From the NCBI RefSeq assembly GCF_001637225.1, contig NZ_LVJI01000001.1, positions 372,001 to 436,000 of the forward strand: a stretch of 64,000 nucleotides of DNA. Reading direction: 5' to 3'. This document shows positions 17,354 to 26,959 of this stretch, piece by piece. This stretch comes from Paenibacillus antarcticus (GTDB lineage: Bacteria; Bacillota; Bacilli; Paenibacillales; Paenibacillaceae). The position numbers and the translations under genes were made by a program. Under the pieces are notes generated by a model. The model saw nothing but the letters and a program-made list of their open reading frames with translations, had not been told where the DNA came from and ran no database searches. Position 1 is the first letter of the stretch. Each line of letters begins with the position of its first letter.

Positions 17354-18955
17354 ATGAAACACAGAAAACTATGGTTAACCGCTGTCTTTGCGCTTGTATT
17401 GGTACTGAGTGCATGCGGCGGTAACAACACAGCTCAAACAGATACTAGCGTTCCACAAGATACTGCTTCAACAGATAGCGGCCAACCGAAAGATGGCGGT
17501 TCGATCATCATCGCAGTTCAAGATGACCCTAAGGTTATGAATCCAATCTATGCAGGAGATCGAGTAACACTTACAGTTGACCAATCCTTGTACGCTCCGT
17601 TGTTTAATATTAATGATGGTAAGAAAACATATGTGCTTGCTGAAGATATAAAAGTATCAGACGACAACCTTACTTATACGATCAAGCTACGTGACGGATT
17701 GAAATGGCATGATGGCGAAGCCCTTAATGCAGATGATATCGTATTTACAGCGAATAGCATTCTAGATGAGAACCAACATAGCTTTCTACGTAGTCAATTC
17801 GTGTTGAATAATAAGCCAATCAAAGTTAACAAAGTGGATGACTTGACTGTAGAATTTATACTTCCGGAAGTAACTGCCGCTTTTGACGGGGCTCTTGTAC
17901 AATTCTTCCCGATTCCAGAACATATTTTTGCAGGTGTTGCAGATATTGAGAAGAGTGACAAGAACAATGCTCCTATAGGTTCAGGTCCCTTCAAATTCAA
18001 AGAATATCGTGCAGGTGAATATGTGACGTTAGAAAGATTTGATGATTATTTTGCTGGTAAGGCTCATTTAGATACGGTAACTTATCGTGTCGCTAAAGAT
18101 ACGAATGCAGCTAATCTAGCACTTCAGAATGGTGAAATCCAAATGCGTATGGTAGACACTCAAGATTATAAAAAACTCAATGATACAGGAAAATTCAATC
18201 TGCTAACGTATTCTGAAGGTCGTCTTCAGTATATGGTCTTCAACCTCAATACCGATGTCATGCAGAAGAAAGAAGTTCGTCAAGCGATTGCTTATGCACT
18301 AGATAAGAATGAGATCATTACAGCTTCCTATACTTCCAATGAATTTGCAGAGCCTGCGTCTTCCATTCTCACACCTGATACATTGTACCAAACTAGCGAT
18401 CTTGAAAAGTATGACTATAACCTAGAGAAGGCTAAACAACTGCTTGCCGATGCAGGCGTTAGCAACTTGAAGATTCGCTTAGCCTATACAAATACAAATA
18501 AGCCGCAAGAAAGCCAGGCCCTATATATCCAACAAAAACTCAAAGATGTAGGCATTGAATTGGAATTGTTACCAATGGATGGTACAGCATACGGAAATAG
18601 AACATTAGATTTGAACAACAAAGATTTCGAACTATCCTTTGGCGGCTACATTATGGGATACGAACCGGACGCTTATAAGACACTCTTCCAGAGTGATGCT
18701 GCATATAACTATTCACATTATAAGAATGCTGAGTTCGACAAACTATGGGACACTGCAGCTGTAGAAGTGGATACTACGAAACGTGCAGAATTGTATAAAG
18801 AAATTCAACAAACTGTAGCTAATGAAATGACCGTTTACCCGATCGCTTACACCAAAGCTATCGTTGCGGTGGACAATACTTATAGCGGTATAGAGGAAGC
18901 TACTCCAAAACCAGTCGTGATGCTAGAAGACTTTTCCCAAGTATACAAAAAATAA
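17354..18955 (+). CDS. oligopeptide ABC transporter substrate-binding lipoprotein (SBP family 5)
   Basis: A 533-residue lipoprotein: signal peptide, lipobox LSAC with Cys21, then an Asp/Ser/Thr-rich linker to about residue 48. The family 5 pattern is clear (AEDIKVSDDNLTYTIKLRDG, WHDGEALNADDIVFT, GSGPFKFKEY, DKNEIITASY). GGGGG precedes the ATG. First gene of the operon with two permeases and two ATPases. It captures peptides at the outer membrane face and could deliver signalling peptides such as the candidate at 13509. A dipeptide or nickel specificity cannot be excluded. Confidence 0.92.
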   Translation: MKHRKLWLTAVFALVLVLSACGGNNTAQTDTSVPQDTASTDSGQPKDGGSIIIAVQDDPKVMNPIYAGDRVTLTVDQSLYAPLFNINDGKKTYVLAEDIKVSDDNLTYTIKLRDGLKWHDGEALNADDIVFTANSILDENQHSFLRSQFVLNNKPIKVNKVDDLTVEFILPEVTAAFDGALVQFFPIPEHIFAGVADIEKSDKNNAPIGSGPFKFKEYRAGEYVTLERFDDYFAGKAHLDTVTYRVAKDTNAANLALQNGEIQMRMVDTQDYKKLNDTGKFNLLTYSEGRLQYMVFNLNTDVMQKKEVRQAIAYALDKNEIITASYTSNEFAEPASSILTPDTLYQTSDLEKYDYNLEKAKQLLADAGVSNLKIRLAYTNTNKPQESQALYIQQKLKDVGIELELLPMDGTAYGNRTLDLNNKDFELSFGGYIMGYEPDAYKTLFQSDAAYNYSHYKNAEFDKLWDTAAVEVDTTKRAELYKEIQQTVANEMTVYPIAYTKAIVAVDNTYSGIEEATPKPVVMLEDFSQVYKK

Positions 18956-19018
18956 ATGTAGCAATTCTTACTATAAACGCCGGTCGGCAACGTCCGGCGT
19001 TGGTCCGGAGGGGTATTC

Positions 19019-19969
19019 TTGAGAAGATATATCTTGCGAAGGGTTGGACAAGCTGTCCCCCTTCTTTTATTTATTTCAATAATATCGTTCGCGCTTATCA
19101 AGCTTGCACCGGGTGATCCAGTTCTTTCTTTTGTTACACCCAATATGGGAGCTGAGGACGTCGAACGTATTCGCCAAAACTTAGGCCTTGATAAACCTGT
19201 GTATGTTCAGTATTTATTGTGGCTCAAAAATGTACTTTCAGGTGATCTTGGCTACTCGATAGTTAACCATCGTCCCGTAATGGAACAAATATTAGGTCGT
19301 CTTCCTGCTACAGTAGGTCTTATGGGGGCAGGGTTACTTCTTTCTCTAATTATCTCTATTCCATTAAGTATGTATGCTGGATCACGTAAGAATCGGCCTA
19401 TTGACCGCATTCTTAGCTTATTCTCTTATATCGGGATTTCAATTCCGAGTTTCTGGTTTGGTATTATGCTTATCTATTTGTTCGCAGTTAAACTACATTG
19501 GCTTCCTAGTATGGGCATGCGCACTGTAGGCTCCGACTCCATACTAGATATTATTAAACATGGCATTCTACCTGTGACCGTACTACTCTATATGAACGTT
19601 TCTGTCTATATGCGATATATCCGATCTAATACCATCAGTCAATTGGAAGAGGATTATGTACAAATCCAATATGCCTATGGGTCGACTACGGGAACCGTAT
19701 TGTGGAAGCATGTATTCAAGAATGTACTCCTACCCGTCATTACAATTCTAGGGATGTCTCTTCCAGAACTCATTGCTGGAGCTTTCATTACGGAATCTGT
19801 GTTTTCATGGCCTGGCATGGGTTCTCTAGGCATAACAGCAGTATATGGGCTCGATTATCCAATTATTATGGGTATTACGATGCTCTCCTCCATCATGCTT
19901 GTTGTGGGCAATCTGGTGGCGGACATCTTATACGGCGTGGTTGATCCACGAATCAAGACGATGGGGTGA
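19019..19969 (+). CDS. peptide ABC transporter permease, DppB/OppB type
   Basis: The start is TTG at 19019, 8 bases after GGAGGGG. The 316-residue protein has six membrane helices and the N-terminal RRYILRRVGQAVPLLLF typical of DppB. The EAA coupling loop lies near residues 210-230 (YAYGSTTGTVLWKHVFKN) and the PELIAGAFITESVFSWPG motif near 250. It forms the heteromeric channel with the next gene product. An intergenic GC-rich dyad at 18980-19006 lies between the binding-protein gene and this one, a possible mRNA-stability hairpin. Confidence 0.93.
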   Translation: MRRYILRRVGQAVPLLLFISIISFALIKLAPGDPVLSFVTPNMGAEDVERIRQNLGLDKPVYVQYLLWLKNVLSGDLGYSIVNHRPVMEQILGRLPATVGLMGAGLLLSLIISIPLSMYAGSRKNRPIDRILSLFSYIGISIPSFWFGIMLIYLFAVKLHWLPSMGMRTVGSDSILDIIKHGILPVTVLLYMNVSVYMRYIRSNTISQLEEDYVQIQYAYGSTTGTVLWKHVFKNVLLPVITILGMSLPELIAGAFITESVFSWPGMGSLGITAVYGLDYPIIMGITMLSSIMLVVGNLVADILYGVVDPRIKTMG

Positions 19970-19977
19970 GATGCAAG

Positions 19978-20823
19978 ATGAATTCAATTAGATGGCGTAA
20001 CATAACTACACAATTACGTGAACAAAAGATAGGGATAGCAGCGATAGCCGTTCTCGTGTTTTTTGTGATTGCCGCCTCAGTGGCTTTCCTATCTAAATAT
20101 GACCCCAACCAAATCGTTGTGCTTGATCGATTAAAACCACCTGATTCTAACCATTGGTTCGGAACAGATGATTACGGACGAGATTATTTTGCCAGAGCTT
20201 TATATGGGGGTAGAATTTCTCTTAGCGTTGGTTTTCTCTCTATGGTTATCTCTGTCACACTGGGAATGACTGTAGGAACGATCAGTGGATATTTCGGTGG
20301 TTGGGTAGATAATCTGCTTATGCGTTCGGTTGACGTACTGATGGCCATCCCTTCCTTCTTTCTCATGCTTATATTAAACGCATATATGAAACCAGGGGTT
20401 GGAACAATCATTGTCATAATAGGTGCGCTCAGTTGGATGGGCATTGCCAGAATTGTAAGAGCTGAGACACTCTCCGTTAAAGAACGAGAATATGTACTAT
20501 ATGCACGAGTGTCGGGCCAGAGCAAAATTCGTATTATTATTAAACATATCATTCCGAATATTATGCCTACCATTATAGTATCAGCCACGATCAATATCGC
20601 TTCAGCGATTCTTATGGAATCTTCACTTAGCTTCTTGGGACTCGGTGTGAAGCAGCCTAATTCCTCATGGGGAAGTATGCTAAATGATGCACAGAGCTTC
20701 ATTAGTGAAGCACCTTATCTAGCTATTATTCCTGGGGTATTTATATTGCTGACTGTGCTATCTTTCAATTTCCTTGGTGATATATTCCGGGTAGCCTTTG
20801 AACCTAAAGCGAATAAACGTTAA
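19978..20823 (+). CDS. peptide ABC transporter permease, DppC/OppC type
   Basis: ATG at 19978 follows GGTGAG by seven bases, eight bases after the preceding stop. The 281-residue protein has a cytoplasmic tail, then six helices. The family motif FGTDDYGRDYFARALYGGR near residue 60 is the classic DppC signature, and the coupling loop is YARVSGQSKIRIIIKHIIPN. It pairs with the DppB-type subunit. Confidence 0.93.
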   Translation: MNSIRWRNITTQLREQKIGIAAIAVLVFFVIAASVAFLSKYDPNQIVVLDRLKPPDSNHWFGTDDYGRDYFARALYGGRISLSVGFLSMVISVTLGMTVGTISGYFGGWVDNLLMRSVDVLMAIPSFFLMLILNAYMKPGVGTIIVIIGALSWMGIARIVRAETLSVKEREYVLYARVSGQSKIRIIIKHIIPNIMPTIIVSATINIASAILMESSLSFLGLGVKQPNSSWGSMLNDAQSFISEAPYLAIIPGVFILLTVLSFNFLGDIFRVAFEPKANKR

Positions 20824-20866
20824 GGAACCCACTAATTCATTTAGATATATTGGAGTGAGGGGTATT

Positions 20867-21874
20867 ATGAACAACTTACTATCTGTGCGAAATTTAAAGA
20901 CTTCGTTTATGACTCGTGCCGGTGAAGTTCAGTCCGTCAGAGGGGTTAGCTTCAATGTAGAAGCTGGAGATGTTATTGGCATTGTTGGAGAATCAGGAAG
21001 TGGCAAGAGCGTCACTGCAAAATCAATTATTGGATTAATACAACCTCCAGGTAAAATTATAGACGGACAAGTCATATTTAACGATAAGAATCTAGTATCT
21101 ATGTCAGATAAAGAATTACGTAAAATCCGTGGCAACGAAATTTCAATGATCTTTCAGGATCCTATGACTTCCCTTAATCCCGTTATTCGTGTTGGTAAGC
21201 AATTAATTGAGGTCATCAGACGTCACCGTAAATTAGACAAACATGAAGCAAGACAGCGGGCTATTGAATTACTTCGTGAAGTTGGGATCCCTTCACCTGA
21301 GCAACGGATTGATCAGTATCCTCATGAGTTTAGCGGTGGTATGCGGCAACGCGTGATGATAGCTATGGCTCTCTCGTGTAACCCTCAACTACTCATTGCA
21401 GACGAACCAACCACAGCGCTGGATGTCACTATACAAGCCCAAATTCTGGGACTCATGAAGCAACTCAAGGAACGTACGAATACAGCTATTTTATTAATTA
21501 CACATGATCTCGGCGTTGTCGCTCAGGTATGTACGCGGGTCATCGTCATGTATGGGGGGCTGATCATGGAAGAAGGAACCGTGGAAGAAATCTTCGAGCA
21601 TCCACGTCATCCTTATACACAAGGATTGTTGAAATCAATCCCTCGGGTTACCTCGGGTGGACGGCAACGACTAGCCACTATAGAAGGTACACCACCAGAC
21701 CTTCTTTACCCTCCTTCGGGTTGTCCTTTCATGGAAAGATGTCCACATGCAGGGAGCATCTGCAAGACGATGCCTCGCTATACCGAATTCAATGAAGAGC
21801 ACCGCGCTCTTTGCTGGCTATATGAATCTGCTGAAGGCAATGATGCGAAGTGGAGAGAGGGGGATACACCATGA
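20867..21874 (+). CDS. peptide ABC transporter ATP-binding protein, DppD/OppD type
   Basis: ATG at 20867 is preceded by GGAGTGAGGGG. The 335-residue ATPase has Walker A GESGSGKS, Q-loop in IFQDPMTSLNP, signature FSGGMRQR, Walker B LLIADEPT and a C-terminal oligopeptide/dipeptide domain with four Cys (CPFMERCPHAGSIC and a later Cys), which in this family binds an iron-sulphur cluster. It works as a heterodimer with the next product. Confidence 0.94.
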   Translation: MNNLLSVRNLKTSFMTRAGEVQSVRGVSFNVEAGDVIGIVGESGSGKSVTAKSIIGLIQPPGKIIDGQVIFNDKNLVSMSDKELRKIRGNEISMIFQDPMTSLNPVIRVGKQLIEVIRRHRKLDKHEARQRAIELLREVGIPSPEQRIDQYPHEFSGGMRQRVMIAMALSCNPQLLIADEPTTALDVTIQAQILGLMKQLKERTNTAILLITHDLGVVAQVCTRVIVMYGGLIMEEGTVEEIFEHPRHPYTQGLLKSIPRVTSGGRQRLATIEGTPPDLLYPPSGCPFMERCPHAGSICKTMPRYTEFNEEHRALCWLYESAEGNDAKWREGDTP

Positions 21875-22857
21875 ATCCAAATTCAGAAATCCTACTAGAC
21901 GTCATAGGATTGAAGAAATATTTCCCTGCTCGTGGAGCTGGAAGTAGTGGCCGCAATATGTTAAAAGCTGTAGATGATCTCACCTTTCACATCAAACGAG
22001 GAGAAACTTTCGGCTTAGTCGGGGAATCAGGATGTGGTAAATCTACGACAGGTCGAAGTATTGTCCGCTTATATGATATAACAAATGGCGAGATTCATTT
22101 CGATGGACATAATATTGCCAATATGAATGAAAGGCAATTGAAACCCTTCCGTAAAAGGATGCAAACGATATTCCAAGATCCCTATTCCTCATTGAATCCA
22201 GGTATGAATGTCGCGCAACTCATTAGCGAACCGATGGAGATTCATGGTATAGGAAGCAAACAAGATCGCCGTGATACGGTATTAGAATTACTTGAGAAGG
22301 TTGGTCTGAAAGCTGAACATGCCCAGCGTTATCCACATGAATTCAGTGGAGGTCAACGCCAACGGATCAGTATTGCAAGAGCCCTATCCGTTCGGCCTGA
22401 ATTTATATTGTGTGACGAACCTATCTCAGCGCTCGACGTGTCTGTTCAAGCTCAAGTTGTTAATATGCTTGAAGATCTCCAAGCAGAATTCGGTCTAACT
22501 TATCTGTTCATTGCACATGATCTGTCTATGGTACGCCATATCTCAGATCGTATCGGAGTGATGTATCTTGGTAAGCTTGTCGAGCTTGCTCCAAGCGATG
22601 AATTATATGATCGCCCAGCTCATCCTTATACTCAAGCTCTGCTTGATGCTATTCCGAAACCCGATCCGAAGATAGCTCAACAACTATCTTCACCTTCAAT
22701 TACAGGTGAATTACCAAGCCTGATACAGAATTTCCAAGGCTGTAATTTCGCCTCAAGATGCCCCTTCGCTACGGAGCAGTGTCGCCAAGAAGAACCTCAA
22801 TGGCTTGAAATTTCACCAGGTCATTTTACAGCATGCCATTTACATGGAATGATCTAA
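21871..22857 (+). CDS. peptide ABC transporter ATP-binding protein, DppF/OppF type
   Basis: The start overlaps the previous stop (ATGA), with GAGGGGG seven bases upstream. Walker A is GESGCGKST, the signature FSGGQRQR, Walker B FILCDEPI, and the C-terminal Cys motif CNFASRCPFATEQC is present. The 3' end is odd: its last codons are the first copy of a 48-bp tandem repeat that continues downstream. Confidence 0.94.
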   Translation: MNPNSEILLDVIGLKKYFPARGAGSSGRNMLKAVDDLTFHIKRGETFGLVGESGCGKSTTGRSIVRLYDITNGEIHFDGHNIANMNERQLKPFRKRMQTIFQDPYSSLNPGMNVAQLISEPMEIHGIGSKQDRRDTVLELLEKVGLKAEHAQRYPHEFSGGQRQRISIARALSVRPEFILCDEPISALDVSVQAQVVNMLEDLQAEFGLTYLFIAHDLSMVRHISDRIGVMYLGKLVELAPSDELYDRPAHPYTQALLDAIPKPDPKIAQQLSSPSITGELPSLIQNFQGCNFASRCPFATEQCRQEEPQWLEISPGHFTACHLHGMI

Positions 22858-22980
22858 AGACGTTTAGTCAACTTTAGTTCATTACATTTACATGGAATGA
22901 TCTAAAGACGTTTAGTCAACTTTAGTTCATTACATTTACATGGAATGAATTAAAGACGTTTAGTAAGCTTAGTTCATTCC
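22837..22980 (+). repeat. three tandem 48-bp hairpin repeats, the first inside the 3' end of the oppF-type gene
   Basis: Units start at 22837, 22885 and 22933 with CATTTACATGGAATGA. Copies 1 and 2 are identical; copy 3 has diverged. Copy 1 encodes the last residues (His-Leu-His-Gly-Met-Ile-stop). Each unit holds AATGATCTAAAG and CTTTAGTTCATT, nearly perfect complements, so each folds into a 12-base stem. In copy 3 the paired region shifts and lengthens to GGAATGAA/TTCATTCC. They may be a terminator or 3' mRNA stabiliser for the operon. Confidence 0.9.
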
Positions 22981-23032
22981 ATCTATATTAGAACTAATAA
23001 AATATAAGAATACCGGAAGGCGGAGTTATCAC

Positions 23033-23479
23033 ATGAGTCTTGAAATCATGATTTCACAACATACTGCGATTTTGCTAGAACATGCCAGAAAATCGTTGAA
23101 TGATGAGGCGCTGATTAGAGAAGCTGTTCGCTTAAAAGATGTTACACTTCTTAAGAATGCAGAAGAAGAACATTATCAATATGAAGATTTTTTTAAGTAT
23201 GCTGAGGAGCATAACGAACAGCTCGAACTAGCGCTTGAAGGATATCGAATGACCTTTAATACACGAAATGGTTTGAAAATTTGGACTGAAGAAAAATTCG
23301 ATCTTCAAGCCCACGTAGACTTCAGCTTTGGTGAGGATAGAATGGATGAAATTAAACTTACTAAACACCAAGTTTCACAATTAAAGAAGTCTCTAGCAGT
23401 CAACTGGGTCGTATTAGAGAAGCCACATCATGAAGGCATTCAAGAAGTTTCTCTAGTTCTACGTGAAAATGTCAAATAG
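23033..23479 (+). CDS. hypothetical protein (148 aa)
   Basis: ATG at 23033 follows GGAAGGCGGAG. The product is acidic, starts with about 75 residues of charged amphipathic helices (HTAILLEHARKSLNDEALIRE, then an HYQYEDFFKYAEEHNEQLE stretch) and ends in a beta-rich part. There is no signal peptide, membrane segment or Cys. I do not recognise it. It stands alone between the repeat array and the PHP gene. Confidence 0.6.
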   Translation: MSLEIMISQHTAILLEHARKSLNDEALIREAVRLKDVTLLKNAEEEHYQYEDFFKYAEEHNEQLELALEGYRMTFNTRNGLKIWTEEKFDLQAHVDFSFGEDRMDEIKLTKHQVSQLKKSLAVNWVVLEKPHHEGIQEVSLVLRENVK

Positions 23480-23617
23480 AATACCATATACATTGTTATA
23501 AGAAATCTCTCACCCCTACTCCACGTATTTAACAATTAATTTACACTTATATGCGCTCTAGCTAACGGTTGATCGATACAATACATTAAAGCGCACATGA
23601 ATAAAGGAGGCTATGTA

Positions 23618-24649
23618 TTGAAAATCGACTTTCACTTTCACCTAGAAGAGGGAACTTATTCCTTAGCATGGCTTAAACGTACAGGATTAGCACTGGAGCA
23701 AACCTCTCGTAATTATTCCAGTCAGACGGAATATGAATCCCGTGCTTGGATTGAACATATCACCCGAAGTCTAGCCCGTAGAATGAAAGAAGGCTGTTAC
23801 TCCGAAGACTGGATTACAAGATATCTAGAACAAGGTCGCAAAAAAGGTGTCACCAAGTTCGGAGTTGTCGATCATTTATATCGTTTCCACGAGTTTAAGA
23901 GCTATTATGAAGAATTCATGCTGTTAGATGACAGTCCCATTGGTAAGATGCAACGTGAATGGTTAGATCTTGTATGCACTTACTCCATAGAGGATTATTT
24001 ATCTGGCATGCGTAATGCAGCAAGGTTCTATGAAGATCTATCCATAGGTGTTGAAGCTGATTATTTCCCAGGCGCTCAGGATAAACTTAAAGCTCTTCTT
24101 GAACCTTATCAACTCGATTATGTCATCGGTTCTGTTCATTTCCATGAGGGTTGGAAGTTCGATCATCCGGATACCCAGCGTCATTTTGAAGATTATGATC
24201 TCTCTTTACTCTACAATCAATATTATCAGACCGTGATTGAAGCCGTGCACAGTGGTCTTTTTCAATTCATGGCTCATTTGGATCATATTAAGGTGTTCTG
24301 TCCTCTTCCTCCACAAGATGAATTAGAAGTTCATTATAACAATGTAGCTGCTGCCCTTAGCATTGCTGATGTCGCTACAGAAATAAATACAGGGTTAGCT
24401 TATCGTAATTCAACAAATGAAATATGCCCGAGCTCATCATTTCTATCTATTTTGAAGGATTATGATGTGCCGATCACACTCTCTTCCAACGCTCATTTCC
24501 CAGATGAATTAGGCAATATGCTCGATGACGCCCGCAATCTCGCTAAAGAAATCGGCTATGAAGAAATCGTATATTTCAAAAATAAACAACGATTCAGTAT
24601 TCCTTTATATACGCCTGTGAACATGCCCCTTGTTAGCCTATCTCTTTAA
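23618..24649 (+). CDS. PHP-domain phosphohydrolase, histidinol-phosphatase-like
   Basis: The start is TTG at 23618, chosen because AAAGGAGG lies seven bases before it; an ATG at 23597 would place that site inside the gene. The chain opens KIDFHFHLEE, the metal-binding HxH of PHP enzymes, and continues with GVVDHLYRFHE, GVEADYFPG, IGSVHFHEGW, FMAHLDHIK and LSSNAHFPDE, matching the further metal ligands. Length (343 aa) exceeds HisK-type phosphatases (about 270) by an insert near residues 40-90. The phosphoester substrate is unknown, and no histidine genes are nearby. Confidence 0.82.
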   Translation: MKIDFHFHLEEGTYSLAWLKRTGLALEQTSRNYSSQTEYESRAWIEHITRSLARRMKEGCYSEDWITRYLEQGRKKGVTKFGVVDHLYRFHEFKSYYEEFMLLDDSPIGKMQREWLDLVCTYSIEDYLSGMRNAARFYEDLSIGVEADYFPGAQDKLKALLEPYQLDYVIGSVHFHEGWKFDHPDTQRHFEDYDLSLLYNQYYQTVIEAVHSGLFQFMAHLDHIKVFCPLPPQDELEVHYNNVAAALSIADVATEINTGLAYRNSTNEICPSSSFLSILKDYDVPITLSSNAHFPDELGNMLDDARNLAKEIGYEEIVYFKNKQRFSIPLYTPVNMPLVSLSL

Positions 24650-24697
24650 ATAAATACCCGACCTTTCATGTGTTCTCCTCCTCTATTCTAATTACAC

Positions 24698-24736
24698 AAA
24701 AAGATCCCCTATGCACAATGGCAGGGGATCTTTCAT
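24698..24736. terminator. bidirectional terminator between PHP and WrbA genes
   Basis: AAGATCCCCT (24701-24710) pairs with AGGGGATCTT around a 13-base loop. On the minus strand it is followed by TTTTTG. Confidence 0.75.
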
Positions 24737-24770
24737 TTGTTCTTTCGATTAGCTTCTTTTATTATTGCTG

Positions 24771-25379
24771 TTAACTTCCCTTTTTGAGTAATCCTGCGAT
24801 CGTAGTCGTACGTTTAGCTTGATGCTTCACTGCCGCCTGAACATCCTCTATCATTTTCCCATCTTGTCCAACCGTAACACTTGTCCCGTATGGATTCCCA
24901 CCCGCTCCAAAGGTTACAGGATCGGTAAAACCAGGCGCAACGACAATCGCTCCCCAATGATACATTGTTGTGTATAGAGATAAAATAGTGGCTTCTTGAC
25001 CTCCGTGTGGATTCTGCGCAGAAGACATCGCACTAACAGCCTTATTTGCAAGTTTACCATGAAACCATAGACCACCTGTCGTGTCAAAGAATTGCTTCAT
25101 TTGAGCTGGCATGTTACCGAATCTTGTAGGAACACTAAAAATAATAGCATCTGCCCATTCAAGGTCAGCTAATGTTACTTCGGGTACACATTGCGTTGCT
25201 TCTAAATGCGCCCTCCAACTAGGGCTCGAGTCAATGACAGCTTGTGGGGCTGTTTCTGCCACTCGTAATACTTTCACTTCTGCCCCTGCTTCTTTAGCAC
25301 CTTCTCCTGCCCACTCAGCCAATTGATGATTCGTTCCACCAGAACTATAGTAGATGATAGCTGTTTTTACATTTGTCAT
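24771..25379 (-). CDS. WrbA-type NAD(P)H:quinone oxidoreductase (flavodoxin fold)
   Basis: A 202-residue flavodoxin-like protein. The FMN phosphate loop is IIYYSSGGTNHQLA at the N-terminus, with SVPTRFGNMPAQMKQFFD near residue 80 and SAQNPHGGQEATILSLY near 117, all WrbA/YwqN hallmarks. AAGGAG precedes the ATG. It reduces quinones by two electrons and protects against redox stress. No regulator gene sits beside it. Confidence 0.88.
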   Translation of the reverse strand: MTNVKTAIIYYSSGGTNHQLAEWAGEGAKEAGAEVKVLRVAETAPQAVIDSSPSWRAHLEATQCVPEVTLADLEWADAIIFSVPTRFGNMPAQMKQFFDTTGGLWFHGKLANKAVSAMSSAQNPHGGQEATILSLYTTMYHWGAIVVAPGFTDPVTFGAGGNPYGTSVTVGQDGKMIEDVQAAVKHQAKRTTTIAGLLKKGS

Positions 25380-25618
25380 GGTATAGTCTCCTTTTCAAAT
25401 TAACATATAAATTATTAACCTAAAGCCTCGAATTCATGCAAGATATCGCATTTTCAAAACATACTTAATACAAGAACACTTATTAATCTCTTTGATCGGT
25501 TAGTTTATAATTATAAATATTTACCATAAATGGATGTCAGAATATATTGGTAACGCGATACATAATGTAACTATGCACTTATCAAAAATTTACAAAGAGA
25601 AGGGACGGCTTTCCCATT

Positions 25619-26317
25619 ATGAACAAAAAAAACATCAAATGGCTTAGCATCAGCTTACTTACATTCATTTTTTTACTTGCTCTACCTTTGGCCACTTTCG
25701 CAGCAAGTACAACCACTGAATCCGATCTAGTCATCAAGTATGATTGTTCATCGACAGCTACCCAACAAATCTGGAAAATCAAAAACCCCACTTCCTCCGA
25801 CTACAACAGTAGTTATCCGAATGGTGGATACTGGATTGCGCATAATTCCAAAGGGAATGTAGTACAGGATCGTTGGTTACCTAACATTGCTGCTGGTGGA
25901 GAAACCACCCTTGTGTTCGATATCACGGAATGGGGAACGTATTCTGGTCAGAACATCCCTACAAGCTTAACCATTGCCGATAAAGACTATAAGTCACTTC
26001 AATCGAAACCTGCCTTGTGTGAGGTTGAGAAGAAAATAGAGATTCAATTCGTTAAAACCGAAGGTACTAAAACGTACTTTAGCGTAACGAATACAACTGA
26101 TAATGAGTATAAAGGCCAGTGGTACGCTTTTGTTAAAAATAGCCTTTATGCTAATGATGGATCTATCCTCATTCCAAATGATGGTCAGCCTCATAATCTC
26201 GTTGTAAACTATTGGGATACCAAAATAACTAACCCTCTTACCAAACTGATTCTTTCTGATGTGAATTCCGGTTGGTTGGGTGCCCTAAAACCACCTGTAG
26301 CTGTTTGGATACCTTAG
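25619..26317 (+). CDS. secreted protein of unknown function (232 aa)
   Basis: The N-terminus is a clear signal peptide (MNKKNIKWLSISLLTFIFL, ending TFAAS near residue 30). The mature part is beta-rich with two halves that may be related: an N-terminal module with YDCSSTATQQIWKIKN and a C-terminal one with KTYFSVTNTTDNEYKGQW, as in carbohydrate-binding or CARDB-like domains. Two Cys remain and could form a disulphide. No family is recognised. The ribosome site (GAAGGG) is rather far from the ATG. Confidence 0.65.
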   Translation: MNKKNIKWLSISLLTFIFLLALPLATFAASTTTESDLVIKYDCSSTATQQIWKIKNPTSSDYNSSYPNGGYWIAHNSKGNVVQDRWLPNIAAGGETTLVFDITEWGTYSGQNIPTSLTIADKDYKSLQSKPALCEVEKKIEIQFVKTEGTKTYFSVTNTTDNEYKGQWYAFVKNSLYANDGSILIPNDGQPHNLVVNYWDTKITNPLTKLILSDVNSGWLGALKPPVAVWIP

Positions 26318-26349
26318 ATACAATCCGATATAGATCCCTAAAATAAAAA

Positions 26350-26388
26350 AAAGCTGGCATCGATATTCCATCGATGTCAGCTTTTTTA
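26350..26388 (+). terminator. rho-independent terminator
   Basis: AAGCTGGCATCGAT and ATCGATGTCAGCTT form a long stem with a 5-base loop followed by TTTTTT, 33 bases after the secreted-protein gene. The rest of the gap to 26704 holds no gene that I can see. Confidence 0.85.
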
Positions 26389-26704
26389 TTTATTAGGATA
26401 CTGCTTATTCATCCAAAAATAGTCGCTCAAGCGCAGCTGTTAAATAACCTCATACTCGTCTGCATGTATCTGTTCTGAACACTTATGGAGAACAACTAAT
26501 AAGATATCAATGTAATCGCCTAAACAATACAATAAATGGAATAACCAGTTGGATAACTTTTAATAAAATAAAGTTTTGCCATTGCACAACATTATTGGTA
26601 CAGGGACAGATTTATTCGCATAGACTAACATTGTGGTGTAGAACAAAAAAATACCCCTTACGCAAAATATAGCCCATCAACTATAGATGAAAGAAGGAGA
26701 ACTT

Positions 26705-26959
26705 ATGTCTGGAACGAGTATTCCATTATCTGAAGCCAAGAACGGCAGCATACTGTGCATCAGTGCCATCGAAGTACAGGGTGTGCTAAGAAGAAGATTA
26801 CTTGACCTTGGATTTGTCGTAGGAAATATCGTAGAAGTATTACGGCGCAGTCCACTAGGAGACCCTACTGCATTTCGAGTAAGTAACACGACCATTGCCC
26901 TACGCAGAGAAGAAAGCTCAATGATTTATGGAGAATTAATCGGAGGTGTCGAAGCATGA
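26705..26959 (+). CDS. feoA: FeoA ferrous-iron transport accessory protein
   Basis: ATG at 26705, with AAGGAG five bases upstream. The 84-residue SH3-like protein has the FeoA pattern (LSEAKNGSILCI, RRLLDLGFVVGNIVEVLRRSP, FRVSNTTIALRREES). It overlaps the next gene by ATGA. It assists the FeoB pair in Fe(II) uptake. No convincing Fur box was found in the 200 bases upstream. Confidence 0.9.
   Translation: MSGTSIPLSEAKNGSILCISAIEVQGVLRRRLLDLGFVVGNIVEVLRRSPLGDPTAFRVSNTTIALRREESSMIYGELIGGVEA

Noticed and set aside
22837..22980. Possible CRISPR array
   Set aside because: The 48-bp units are contiguous with no spacers; they are tandem hairpin repeats. No cas gene anywhere in the window.
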